DNA of 64,000 nt, from positions 124,001-188,000 of the forward strand of contig BPHB01000002.1 of NCBI GenBank assembly GCA_026003335.1. The letters are read 5' to 3'. Below the pieces are notes generated by a model. The model had not been told where the DNA came from and made no database searches. It saw only the letters and a list, made by a program, of their open reading frames with translations. The first letter of the stretch is position 1; each line of letters starts with the position of its first letter. The stretch is from Chitinophagales bacterium. GTDB lineage: Bacteria; Bacteroidota; Bacteroidia; Chitinophagales; CAIOSU01. Positions 53,228-61,396 of the stretch are shown one piece after another. Made by a program: the position numbers and the translations under genes.

Positions 53228-53791
53228 ATGACTGACGAAGTAAAACTGCTGCTTGAAGAGGAAAAAGAGAAAATGGAAAAAGCCCTCCTGCACCTGGAAG
53301 ACGAATTATCAAAAATCAGGGCAGGCAGGGCAAATCCTTCTATGCTGAGCGACATTCGCGTAGACTATTACGGCACCATGACCCCGTTACAGCAGATATC
53401 CAATGTTTCGGTTGCAGATGCCCGTACGCTGGTGATTAAGCCGTGGGACAAGTCTATGCTGGCCCCGATAGAAAAAGCTATCCTTGCTTCCAATATCGGG
53501 CTTACTCCGGCCAATGACGGTGAAGTAATTCGCTTAAATATTCCACCCCTTACTGAAGAAAGAAGAAAAGCCCTCGTAAAACAGGTTCACCACCTGGCTG
53601 AGCAGTCCAAAGTCAGCATGCGTAACGCCAGGCGCAGTGCTAATGAAGCTATAAAAAACATGCAGAAAAACGGACTTGCGGAAGACCAGGTTAAAAAAGC
53701 CGAGCAGGAAATTCAGCATATCACAGACGCCTACATTGCCAAAGTGGACAAACACGTGGAAGCTAAAGAGAAGGAAATTATGACCGTTTAA
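53228..53791 (+). CDS. frr: Ribosome recycling factor
   Basis: 187 residues. HLEDELSKIRAGRANPSML (about 21-39), YYGTMTPLQQISNVSVADAR (about 46-65), PWDKSMLAPIEKAI, and RLNIPPLTEERRKALVKQVH (about 103-122) are diagnostic. Splits post-termination ribosomes with EF-G. ATG start. Convergent with the efflux adaptor gene (24-base gap). Confidence 0.98.
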   Translation: MTDEVKLLLEEEKEKMEKALLHLEDELSKIRAGRANPSMLSDIRVDYYGTMTPLQQISNVSVADARTLVIKPWDKSMLAPIEKAILASNIGLTPANDGEVIRLNIPPLTEERRKALVKQVHHLAEQSKVSMRNARRSANEAIKNMQKNGLAEDQVKKAEQEIQHITDAYIAKVDKHVEAKEKEIMTV

Positions 53792-53815
53792 AAGCGCGGC
53801 AGCATGTTACTTCCT

Positions 53816-55123
53816 TCAGGAGTGTAGCTTGTTTTCTTTCAGTTGCTTTACCTTTTCCACATAACTGCCATCTTCAAGTAATCGCGATATAGCCCGATAC
53901 GGCCCACTAACAACCTCCTGCCCTTCTTCCAGACCTTCGGTAATCTCAATATATCTGTCATCCTGAATGCCGGTTTTTACCTCTATCATTTTCACCCGGT
54001 TGCCATCAATGACAAACACTACTTGTTTTTTTACAGTTGCCCGCTCACCTTCCGCCTTTTCTTCCTCACGAATAGTGACCGATTGAATCGGTACGGCCAG
54101 TGCATTTTCTCTGACATCTGTTTTTATTTCAGCCGTAGCAGACATACCGGGTCGGAAGGGGAACGGATTATCGGGTCGCACCAGACTGGCATAAGAAGAA
54201 GCCAGAATGCTGATTTTAACGGTGAAATTGGTCACCTGCTCAGAGGTCAGCACATTGCCCGCACTGGCCGAATGTGCTATATGCCTGACAATGCCCTTGA
54301 ACTTTTTATCCAGAAAGGCATCCACTTCAATATCTGCCGTATCACCAACGCTCACTCTGGAAATATCATTCTCACTCACTTCCACATGCACCTCCATGCG
54401 GTTCAAGTCAGCTATGGTAAGCATCTCTGTGCCGGTGAATTGTGCGGTGCCCACTACCCTTTCGCCCTCTTTTACATTCAGCTTGGAAATTATACCGCTT
54501 ACCGGAGCATACACCTTTGTTTTTGCCAGGTTGTCTTTAGCCTCTTTCAAAGCCGCCTCGGCACTGCGCACCGTAAATTCAGCTGCCCTCACGCTTTGTT
54601 CTGCAGCCTGCTTTTCCCCCTGGGCTACTTTAAATGCAGCTACTGCATTATCGTAATCCATCTGGGATATTACCTTCTGCCGGTAAAGCTGTTCGTTTCT
54701 GTTAAAAGCATTTTGAGCATTTTCAAACTGTGCTTCTACCTGGGCCAACCGTGCTTTAGCGGTGGCTAATGAGGCACGTGCCTGATTCAATGCAGCTTCG
54801 GCCTGCTCCACAACAGACTGATAGATGTCCGGACGAATTTCCAGCAGTAAATTCCCTTTACTCACAGAATCCCCCTCTTGGTAATAGATAACGGTAATTT
54901 CCCCGGAAACATCCGGGCTTATCTTGACTTCGGTCTCCGGAAATATCTTGCCGCTCGCAGATACGGTCTCCACAATGGTATGCCGGGCAACTTTTTCAGC
55001 AACAACTTCTATTTTACCTCCTTTCCCTATCCACCCTTTACGCACACCGACTATGGTCAAAACGATTAAAACAACTACTGCCAAAACAAGAACAGTAAGG
55101 GTTTTCCAACTAAGTATTTTCAT
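53816..55123 (-). CDS. Periplasmic adaptor of an efflux system (MacA/HlyD-like)
   Basis: 435 residues from the ATG at 55123, which overlaps the upstream TolC stop (TGATG); the TTG one codon earlier is less likely. N-terminal span (TLTVLVLAVVVLIVLTIVGV), lipoyl half VSASGKIFPETEVKISPDVS, a long Ala/Gln-rich coiled-coil hairpin (about 100-195), and KVYAPVSGIISKLNVKEGE as the second half. Beta-barrel and membrane-proximal parts follow (ITEGLEEGQEVVSGPY). Works with the adjacent TolC protein. No pump gene follows, so the inner-membrane partner must be elsewhere, most likely a MacB-type ABC transporter or an RND pump. Confidence 0.92.
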   Translation of the reverse strand: MKILSWKTLTVLVLAVVVLIVLTIVGVRKGWIGKGGKIEVVAEKVARHTIVETVSASGKIFPETEVKISPDVSGEITVIYYQEGDSVSKGNLLLEIRPDIYQSVVEQAEAALNQARASLATAKARLAQVEAQFENAQNAFNRNEQLYRQKVISQMDYDNAVAAFKVAQGEKQAAEQSVRAAEFTVRSAEAALKEAKDNLAKTKVYAPVSGIISKLNVKEGERVVGTAQFTGTEMLTIADLNRMEVHVEVSENDISRVSVGDTADIEVDAFLDKKFKGIVRHIAHSASAGNVLTSEQVTNFTVKISILASSYASLVRPDNPFPFRPGMSATAEIKTDVRENALAVPIQSVTIREEEKAEGERATVKKQVVFVIDGNRVKMIEVKTGIQDDRYIEITEGLEEGQEVVSGPYRAISRLLEDGSYVEKVKQLKENKLHS

Positions 55124-56550
55124 CAATTCAGCGTTATGGGATTGCCGGCATAATAATCCAGCACTTTCAGTTTGAAAATATATTCATACTTTGCTTTCAG
55201 CATTTCGCTCTGTGCTGCCGAGAGAGCCGCCCCTGCTGTGGAATATTCCAGCATGGTGGCCGCACCGGTGTTAAATTTCCGCGTCACATATTCAAATGAC
55301 TTTTCCAGAGCTCGCGCACTGTTCTCGGCAGCAAGGTATTTCTGATAGGCGGCCTTTGCATCGGTATAGGCCACATGTACCTCGTTACGCAGCTGATTTT
55401 GCAGGTTCTTCAGATTGTATTTAGCCCGGATAAAATTCAACTTGGCATTTCTCACATTGGTGCGCACTTGCAGGCCGTTGAAGAGAGGTATATTCAGGCT
55501 CAGCCCCAGAGATTGACTGAAGTTGTCATGATACTGCTGCCAGAAGGTAGCATCTTCCATTACAGGAAGAGAAATCCCTAGGTCCAGAGGTAGGCTGAAA
55601 GGCACACCATTCAGTGTCCCGGTCAGGGTATCTGTAACGGTTGTATATCCTACTGTCCTCTTGCCGATACTGGAGTAAGTGGTGCGCAAGGTATAAAAAA
55701 AGGAAAGCGAAGGGTAATACAGTCCACGTGCCGCTGCCCACCGGTATTGTGAGCCCTGAAGGGCATACCGGGCGCTCTGTAAAGCAGGTTGATTCTGCTC
55801 AGCAATGAGGTATATGCCCTCTGCATCTTTTTCAGCCAGCACCTGCGGAGGCACAATATCTATTTCGGGAGTTTCCACCTCAAACAAATCCGGGTTTTCT
55901 ACTTCCAGCAGCAAAGCCAGATTCAGTTTACTCAGCTCCAGTGCATTGCGCGCTATTACCAAGCCCAGACTATCAGCAGCAAGCTGCGCTTTTACATCCA
56001 GCACGTTTCCTTCCGTAATTGTACCGGCATCAAACAATTTCCGCGTCTGATCCAGTTGCTGCACTGCAATGGCAAGGCGCTCTGTGGCCTTTTTCAGCTC
56101 TTCATGGCTCAGCAGAATCTGCAGGTAGAGGCGTGTTACGTTTAGAGCCACATTATCAGCTACATCCTTAGACGCATATTCGCTGGACAACAGGTCGTAT
56201 TTGCTGCTGCGCAGGATGTTTATTTTCCGCAAACCATTAAAGAGGGTTACCCCGCTGTTTAATGAAACCGAATGGGTTTGAATCGTTTGATTGACAAAAT
56301 CATAAGTAGTCGGGTCAATGGAGCGGCCCATGTGCACTCCATAGCCTGCGTCTGCATTTACGGAAGGCAAAAAGTCCGCAACAGCCTGCGTATGCATGTA
56401 GCGGGAAGCCTGCTCTGAAATCCGGGCCTGTTGAATCTGGATATTATTTTCAAGGGCAAACTGAATACAACGCTCCAGGCTCCATTTATCCTGAGCCGCA
56501 AGGCCTGCAGCCAGCAGCAGGCCCAGCGCACTTAGAGTGAGTACCCTCAT
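55123..56550 (-). CDS. TolC-family outer-membrane efflux protein (second copy)
   Basis: 475 residues from the ATG at 56550, which opens a signal peptide (MRVLTLSALGLLLAAGLAAQ); the TTG at 56568 would add six residues. DKWSLERCIQFALENNIQIQ is the usual first helix. DYSQSLGLSL-type strands appear (NFSQSLGLSLNIPLFNGLQV), and helical repeats make up the rest. Not a close copy of the TolC at 20072. One-base overlap with the adaptor gene, so a two-gene operon. Divergent from tadA across 98 bases. Confidence 0.92.
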   Translation of the reverse strand: MRVLTLSALGLLLAAGLAAQDKWSLERCIQFALENNIQIQQARISEQASRYMHTQAVADFLPSVNADAGYGVHMGRSIDPTTYDFVNQTIQTHSVSLNSGVTLFNGLRKINILRSSKYDLLSSEYASKDVADNVALNVTRLYLQILLSHEELKKATERLAIAVQQLDQTRKLFDAGTITEGNVLDVKAQLAADSLGLVIARNALELSKLNLALLLEVENPDLFEVETPEIDIVPPQVLAEKDAEGIYLIAEQNQPALQSARYALQGSQYRWAAARGLYYPSLSFFYTLRTTYSSIGKRTVGYTTVTDTLTGTLNGVPFSLPLDLGISLPVMEDATFWQQYHDNFSQSLGLSLNIPLFNGLQVRTNVRNAKLNFIRAKYNLKNLQNQLRNEVHVAYTDAKAAYQKYLAAENSARALEKSFEYVTRKFNTGAATMLEYSTAGAALSAAQSEMLKAKYEYIFKLKVLDYYAGNPITLN

Positions 56551-56564
56551 TTTGAATTGGCTCA

Positions 56565-56573
56565 GCAAAAGTA
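56565..56573 (-). promoter_or_regulatory. -7 promoter box for the TolC/adaptor pair
   Basis: On the minus strand TACTTTTGC matches TANNTTTG plus the following C. It lies 15 bases before the ATG at 56550. Confidence 0.5.
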
Positions 56574-56638
56574 CATGATTTTCATTAGCACGAGTTTAAC
56601 CACCCATGCAGACGATATATTTAAAACATGTACCTTAG

Positions 56639-56647
56639 CAACTTTGC
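56639..56647 (+). promoter_or_regulatory. Candidate -7 box for tadA
   Basis: CAACTTTGC, one base off the consensus, directly before the ATG at 56649. If used, translation would have to begin at the transcription start or at a later Met (56685). Confidence 0.35.
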
Positions 56648-56648
56648 A

Positions 56649-57122
56649 ATGCACACGGTTGACGATTCCCAGCACGAGCGCTTTATGCGGGAGGCGCTCA
56701 AAGAGGCACATCTTGCACTGCAGGAGCAGGAAATTCCCGTAGGTGCGGTGATTACGCTAAACAACCGCATTATCGCACGCGCCCATAATCAAGTTGAGCG
56801 CCTGCGCGATGTAACTGCACATGCTGAAATGATTGCCATTACGGCAGCGGCAAATTATCTGGGAGCAAAATACCTGGAAGAATGCACACTCTTTGTGACC
56901 ATTGAGCCCTGCCTGATGTGTGCCACTGCGTTATACTGGAGTCACATACCGACAATCTACTACGGAGCTTCCGACAATCGCTTCGGATATACCAGGTACA
57001 CAAAAACGTTGTTCGGCAAAAAAGTAAAAATCTATTCCGGGTTGCTGGCAGAGGAATGCGCCAACCTGATGCTGCATTTCTTCAGGCAAAAAAGAAAACT
57101 CCATGACGGAAAGTCATCTTAG
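56649..57122 (+). CDS. tadA: tRNA adenosine(34) deaminase TadA-type
   Basis: 157 residues from the ATG at 56649; an earlier in-frame ATG at 56628 lies upstream of a promoter-like box, and a later one at 56685 is possible. Zinc site: TAHAEMIAI (HAE, about 56-64) and VTIEPCLMCATAL (PCxxC, about 86-98). FMREALKEAHLALQEQEIPV at the N-terminus and GLLAEECANLMLHFFRQKR at the C-terminus are as in TadA. It converts A34 to inosine in tRNA-Arg. A related nucleoside deaminase is the less likely alternative. Confidence 0.9.
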   Translation: MHTVDDSQHERFMREALKEAHLALQEQEIPVGAVITLNNRIIARAHNQVERLRDVTAHAEMIAITAAANYLGAKYLEECTLFVTIEPCLMCATALYWSHIPTIYYGASDNRFGYTRYTKTLFGKKVKIYSGLLAEECANLMLHFFRQKRKLHDGKSS

Positions 57123-57167
57123 CATAAATTAACTCCTGAAAGTGGTTATCTCTTCTTGCATTTTTTT

Positions 57168-57176
57168 TAACTTAGC
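57168..57176 (+). promoter_or_regulatory. Candidate -7 box for the superoxide dismutase gene
   Basis: TAACTTAGC, the same nine bases as before icd, 43 bases before the ATG. -33 region not convincing. Confidence 0.4.
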
Positions 57177-57219
57177 ATTCAGCTAAACAATTGTGGTTAA
57201 ACTCTAAAATTTAAAAACT

Positions 57220-57831
57220 ATGGCTTTTGAATTACCGAAATTAAAGTATGCTTATGATGCGCTGGAACCCCACATTGATGCACGCACAATGGAAATTCAC
57301 TATACCAAACACCATCAGGGCTATACAGATAAGCTGAATGCTGCCCTGGAGGGAACTGCTTTTGCCGGCAAGTCAATAGAAGATATTCTCGCGCAGATTT
57401 CCCAGGCTCCTGTAGCCATCCGCAACAACGGGGGCGGATACTGGAACCATAGTCTTTTCTGGGAAATCATGTCTCCAAAAGGGGGCGGAGTTCCTTCCGG
57501 TGACCTGGCAGATGCCATTAACCGGACGTTTGGCGCCTTTGACAGCTTCAAGGGAGAGTTCTCTACCGCAGCCGCAAGCGTGTTTGGCTCCGGATGGGCC
57601 TGGCTGGGCGTTAAAAGCGATGGCAGCTTGGTGATTACTACCACGCCTAATCAAGACAATCCCCTTATGGACATTGCGACAGTAAAATGTACCCCTATTC
57701 TGGGACTGGATGTGTGGGAACATGCCTACTACCTGAAGTATCAGAACAGGCGCCCTGATTATATATCTGCCTTCTGGAATGTAATTAACTGGGAAGAAGT
57801 GGCAAGAAGATTTAAAGCCGTTGCTAAGTAA
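57220..57831 (+). CDS. sodA: Superoxide dismutase (Mn/Fe family)
   Basis: 203 residues. Metal ligands: His in [20 protein letters not shown] (first His about 27), His in [11 protein letters not shown] (about 81), and Asp/His in [20 protein letters not shown] (about 164 and 168). The outer-sphere Gln in TTPNQDNPL and the Gly-rich GGGYWNH are the Mn-type arrangement, though cambialistic enzymes in Bacteroidota look the same. No signal peptide, so cytoplasmic. ATG start. Confidence 0.96.
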   Translation: MAFELPKLKYAYDALEPHIDARTMEIHYTKHHQGYTDKLNAALEGTAFAGKSIEDILAQISQAPVAIRNNGGGYWNHSLFWEIMSPKGGGVPSGDLADAINRTFGAFDSFKGEFSTAAASVFGSGWAWLGVKSDGSLVITTTPNQDNPLMDIATVKCTPILGLDVWEHAYYLKYQNRRPDYISAFWNVINWEEVARRFKAVAK

Positions 57832-57904
57832 TTACAGCCATCTTTTTTAGGAGGAGATATAAGGACAGGCGCCAGGAACTACCTTCCGAAAAACTGAAAA
57901 GAAG

Positions 57905-58756
57905 ATGCGGAAAGCTCTGTTTGATAGGAATATCCGATTCTTCCTCATTTGCTGCATCACAACAGGAGCCACGATGTCTGCCTTTAGCCAGGCTCCTTCC
58001 TGTCATCCCGCTGAAAGTTTCGCCATGCTGAGTAATGATAAAGCTTTCCGGGAAGGCCATGCTGAACCCGAAGATTTTACCTACACAGGACCGGGTGAGT
58101 GGGTCACATTTCCGGCTGCTGATGGGAATCCGGCAAAGGGCTTTCTTTTGAAATCAGAGAAACCCTCTCAAAACTATCTGCTGGTTTTTCATGAATGGTG
58201 GGGACTAAATGACCAGATACGTGCTGAATGTGCAACCCTGGCCAAGGACTTGCAAAATGTTAATATACTTGCCGTTGACCTGTATGATGGCAAAGTAACC
58301 AACCAGCGCAGCGAAGCGGCAAGGCTGATGCAATCGGTTAATCGCCAGAGAGCCGAGGCTATTGTGAAAGGCGTTATCCAATATGTCGGGCCGGAGGCTA
58401 AAATAGCGACCATTGGCTGGTGTTTCGGAGGGGGATGGTCTCTACAGGCATCACTGCTTGCCGGTACCCGGGCTGCTGCCTGCGTGCTATATTATGGCAT
58501 GCCGGTAACGGATACTGTAAAACTGAAAACCCTCCATGCTGATGTGCTGGGCATTTTCGCCTCTCAGGATGAATGGATTACGCAGGATATCGTCAAGCAA
58601 TTTGATGCAGCCATGAAAGCTGCTGGCAAAAGATTGGATATAGTTACCTTTGATGCTCAGCATGCTTTTGCCAACCCGAGCAATCCGCAGTATGATAAAG
58701 AAAAAACGGAAAAGGCCTACGAGTACACTCTAAAGTTTCTGAAAGAGCATTTATAA
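57905..58756 (+). CDS. Exported dienelactone hydrolase family protein
   Basis: 283 residues. An N-terminal hydrophobic segment (RFFLICCITTGATMSAFSQ) suggests export. Triad: nucleophile Cys in ATIGWCFGGGWSLQ (about 179-192), Asp in GIFASQDEWI (about 218-227), His in FDAQHAFANPS (about 250-260). EWWGLNDQIRAECATLAKDL and VDLYDGK match the dienelactone hydrolase family. True substrate unknown. ATG start; msrA follows 66 bases later, same strand. Confidence 0.9.
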   Translation: MRKALFDRNIRFFLICCITTGATMSAFSQAPSCHPAESFAMLSNDKAFREGHAEPEDFTYTGPGEWVTFPAADGNPAKGFLLKSEKPSQNYLLVFHEWWGLNDQIRAECATLAKDLQNVNILAVDLYDGKVTNQRSEAARLMQSVNRQRAEAIVKGVIQYVGPEAKIATIGWCFGGGWSLQASLLAGTRAAACVLYYGMPVTDTVKLKTLHADVLGIFASQDEWITQDIVKQFDAAMKAAGKRLDIVTFDAQHAFANPSNPQYDKEKTEKAYEYTLKFLKEHL

Positions 58757-58822
58757 TCTCAGGTCATCGCATATTTGCGGGGAAGCTCAACAACAGGCAC
58801 AGCTCAGACGCAAACAAGTTTT

Positions 58823-59473
58823 ATGCAAAAAGCATTTTTCTTTGCAGCAGGGTTTAACGTTTTAATTTTCTTGCAAGCCTCTTGTAAGAGACCAAATAAA
58901 TCTGATTATATGGTTGAAGCCACCCCTCTTGTTACCGGTAATTTTGATACTGCTACCTTCGGAGCCGGATGTTTCTGGTGCGTTGAGGCTGTTTTTCAGG
59001 AACTCAATGGCGTTATCTCAGTCACTCCGGGTTATTCAGGAGGTCATAAAGAAAATCCTTCCTATGAAGAGGTGTGCCGCGATATCACCGGTCATGCTGA
59101 GGTAGCACAAATCGTGTACGACCCGGCTATTATTTCCTATGAAGAACTCCTGGAGGTGTTCTGGGAAATTCATGACCCCACCACCCTCAACAGGCAAGGG
59201 AATGATGTAGGCTCCCAGTATCGCTCCGTTATATTTTATCACAACGAAGCCCAACGACAGGCTGCAGAAAAATCTATCATACAGTTAGAAGAGTCAGGCC
59301 GTTTTGAAGACCCCATCGTTACTACTATTGAGCCTATGCGACAATTTTACAAAGCTGAAAATTATCACCAGGATTATTTCCGGAATAACCCCAATGCCCC
59401 TTACTGTCAGTACGTCATCGGCCCCAAAGTGGAAAAATTCAGAAAACAATTTAAAGACAAACTAAAAAAATAG
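58823..59473 (+). CDS. msrA: Peptide methionine sulfoxide reductase MsrA, exported or lipoprotein form
   Basis: 216 residues from the ATG at 58823; a TTG at 58775 only extends the frame. N-terminal hydrophobic stretch (FFFAAGFNVLIFLQASC) ends in a possible lipobox Cys, so the enzyme is probably periplasmic or lipid-anchored. Catalytic FGAGCFWCVEAVFQEL (about 47-62), GYSGGHKENPSYEEVC, GHAEVAQIVYDP, FWEIHDPTTLNRQGNDVGSQ (about 113-132) and YHQDYF. It repairs oxidised methionine in envelope proteins. Nearby superoxide dismutase suggests a shared oxidative-stress theme, though not one operon. Confidence 0.94.
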   Translation: MQKAFFFAAGFNVLIFLQASCKRPNKSDYMVEATPLVTGNFDTATFGAGCFWCVEAVFQELNGVISVTPGYSGGHKENPSYEEVCRDITGHAEVAQIVYDPAIISYEELLEVFWEIHDPTTLNRQGNDVGSQYRSVIFYHNEAQRQAAEKSIIQLEESGRFEDPIVTTIEPMRQFYKAENYHQDYFRNNPNAPYCQYVIGPKVEKFRKQFKDKLKK

Positions 59474-59507
59474 CGCCCTGCATCTCACAGTATATGAATC
59501 TGGGATG

Positions 59508-59519
59508 CTTTCCGGAAAG
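59508..59519. repeat. Perfect 12-base palindrome
   Basis: CTTTCCGGAAAG, between msrA and the tRNA gene, directly before the tRNA promoter box. Could be part of an msrA terminator (no T run) or an operator. Confidence 0.35.
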
Positions 59520-59535
59520 AACACCTATAAATCTT

Positions 59536-59543
59536 TAAATTTG
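59536..59543 (+). promoter_or_regulatory. -7 promoter box for tRNA-Ser
   Basis: TAAATTTG matches TANNTTTG perfectly and lies 37 bases before the mature tRNA 5' end. Confidence 0.55.
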
Positions 59544-59580
59544 AAGCGTGCCCGGCCTTCATTTTAAAAAACTTCGCACC

Positions 59581-59669
59581 GGAGAGATGGCAGAGTGGTC
59601 TAATGCGGCAGACTCGAAATCTGTTGTCCTGCGTTTGCGGGACCGAGGGTTCGAATCCCTCTCTCTCCG
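59581..59669 (+). tRNA. tRNA-Ser (anticodon CGA)
   Basis: Acceptor stem GGAGAGA (59581-59587) pairs with TCTCTCC (59662-59668), discriminator G. Anticodon stem CAGA/TCTG encloses the loop CTCGAAA, anticodon CGA, reading UCG. A long variable arm (GTCC...GGAC) marks a class II tRNA. The T-arm has GGTTCGAATCC. CCA is not encoded. Confidence 0.96.
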
Positions 59670-59792
59670 CAAAGCACCAAGCATGCTGGTTTGCTATTGC
59701 AGCAGATACCTCCTACGCTTTCACCCTGTGTTGCGTAGTATTTTTTACCATATATCTCAACACCGGCGGGCACTTCATACAGGTCGCCACAC

Positions 59793-60860
59793 ATGATTGC
59801 AACACTGCACATACCAGTTACGCGGGTTCAGCAATCCCGTATCAGTCATGTGGACTTTCACAATCTGGAGTTTGGTAAGTATATATCTGACCACATGTTT
59901 TCGGCTGATTACATTGGTGGGGAGTGGAAAAATACGCAGATTATACCTTATGGCGACCTCTCCGTCAGCCCTTCTTCGTTAGCCCTCCATTATGGACAGA
60001 TTGTATTTGAAGGGATGAAAGCCTTTCGGATGCGAGACGGTCGGATTTCTGTTTTCAGGATAAAGAAACATCTGGAGCGGCTCAACCGCTCGCTGGAACG
60101 GATGTGTATGCCACAGGTTTCCGAAGAGCTTTTTGTTTCCGCTATCCACAAACTCATTGAAACGGATCGGCAATGGGTGCCTGAACAGGAGCAGGCTGCT
60201 TTGTATTTGCGCCCTCTGATATTTGCCAGTGAGCCGAAGCTGGGCGTAAAAATTTCCGAACAATACAAATTTCTCATCCTTGCCTCACCGGCAGGAGCTT
60301 TTTATCCCAAGCCTCTGCGAGTAAAGGTGGAAACCCGCTACGTGCGGGCTGCCGAGGGAGGTACCGGCTTCGTGAAATGTGCCGGCAACTATGGAGGAGC
60401 TTTCTACCCGACTTACCTTGCCAAACAAGAAGGCTATGACCAGGTGCTGTGGACAGATGCCCACGAACACAGGTTTCTGGATGAATCCGGCACGATGAAC
60501 CTCATGTTTGTCGTGGACGGGCAGCTGCTTACTCCTCCTCTTTCTTCCACCATACTGGATGGGGTAACGCGCGACTCTATTTTACAACTGGCCCGCGACA
60601 TGCAGTTCCCCTGTAGTGAACAAAAAATCAGCATACAGGAAATTGAGCAGGCTCTTCATGAAGGACGCGTTACGGAAGCTTTTGGCACCGGTACGGCTGC
60701 CGTAGTAGCCCCCATCAAAGTAATTGGCATTGCAGGAAAAGATTATACCCTACCCGACTGGTCGGAGAAGAGCTTTATGATCAGGGTAAAAAAAATACTC
60801 CAAGATATTCGCACAGGCAACTTACCCGACCGCCATCAATGGAACTATATTATCCCTTAA
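59793..60860 (+). CDS. ilvE: Branched-chain amino acid aminotransferase IlvE
   Basis: 355 residues, the longer (BCAT eukaryote-like) type. Fold type IV PLP enzyme: LHYGQIVFEGMKAFRMRDG (about 66-84), YLRPLIFAS, and the PLP lysine in TGFVKCAGNYGGAF (about 188-201). WTDAHEHRFLDESGTMNLMF (about 216-235) and EAFGTGTAAVVAPI (about 290-303) complete the signature. Final transamination in Leu/Ile/Val synthesis and first in breakdown. ATG start. Confidence 0.95.
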   Translation: MIATLHIPVTRVQQSRISHVDFHNLEFGKYISDHMFSADYIGGEWKNTQIIPYGDLSVSPSSLALHYGQIVFEGMKAFRMRDGRISVFRIKKHLERLNRSLERMCMPQVSEELFVSAIHKLIETDRQWVPEQEQAALYLRPLIFASEPKLGVKISEQYKFLILASPAGAFYPKPLRVKVETRYVRAAEGGTGFVKCAGNYGGAFYPTYLAKQEGYDQVLWTDAHEHRFLDESGTMNLMFVVDGQLLTPPLSSTILDGVTRDSILQLARDMQFPCSEQKISIQEIEQALHEGRVTEAFGTGTAAVVAPIKVIGIAGKDYTLPDWSEKSFMIRVKKILQDIRTGNLPDRHQWNYIIP

Positions 60861-60872
60861 ATAGATATCTCA

Positions 60873-61094
60873 ATGAGTAAATTTTTTTTCGGCTTGTTTA
60901 TGCTCAGCTTGGGTTTGGCAACCGGTTTTCTGCTGGGTCCCTGGCTGAGCGATGCCCTTCGGGAAAAAATAAATCCACTCTTTCTGGGAGCCCTAACGGT
61001 AGGAATAGTGCTAATCACGTTTTTTATCTGGCGCCTGTCGGAAAAAGTGGGTAGCAACAAAACAAAGCATACCGATCACATCAATCCCATATAG
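60873..61094 (+). CDS. Small membrane protein of unknown function
   Basis: 73 residues with two hydrophobic spans (about 4-22, FFFGLFMLSLGLATGFLLG, and 37-53, LFLGALTVGIVLITFFI) joined by a short charged loop, and a polar C-terminus rich in Lys/His. 12 bases after ilvE, so probably cotranscribed. I recognise no family. Confidence 0.65.
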   Translation: MSKFFFGLFMLSLGLATGFLLGPWLSDALREKINPLFLGALTVGIVLITFFIWRLSEKVGSNKTKHTDHINPI

Positions 61095-61099
61095 GATTT

Positions 61100-61342
61100 T
61101 TAATCGGCTATCTTGGTTACCTTGATTGAAAGAGTGGGGCATTCTTCGGCTGCTTTGCGTGCCTTTTCATAACGAGTGTCATCAATAATTACCTCATCCA
61201 TGCCCGTGGATTTATTCCGGGTGGCGTTTTTCAGAATCGTATAACCGTTTTCATCTTCTCCAAAGAGTTCTTCGGCCTCTTGCAGGCAAAACAGTGAACC
61301 CACACAGGTGTCAGGATTGAACTCTATTTTATACTTTGCCAT
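61100..61342 (-). CDS. Three-cysteine ferredoxin
   Basis: 80 residues. Cluster ligands: CVGSLFC (CX5C, residues 13-19) and the single Cys-Pro in AAEECPTLSIKV (about 68). CX5C with one later CP is the pattern of monocluster [3Fe-4S] ferredoxins; a fourth ligand for a standard [4Fe-4S] cluster is absent. Same strand as and 54 bases after sdhB, so it may be cotranscribed with the succinate dehydrogenase genes. Redox partner unknown. ATG start. Confidence 0.88.
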   Translation of the reverse strand: MAKYKIEFNPDTCVGSLFCLQEAEELFGEDENGYTILKNATRNKSTGMDEVIIDDTRYEKARKAAEECPTLSIKVTKIAD

Positions 61343-61396
61343 GTGCAGCTTTTAAAATTGAAGATAGAAAACTTTCTGCAGACAATACTCCCCTGT

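Noticed and set aside
57851-57866. AGGAGGAGATATAAGG as a Shine-Dalgarno site after the superoxide dismutase gene
   Set aside because: It lies about 40 bases before the next ATG, too far to act, and the lineage does not rely on such sites.
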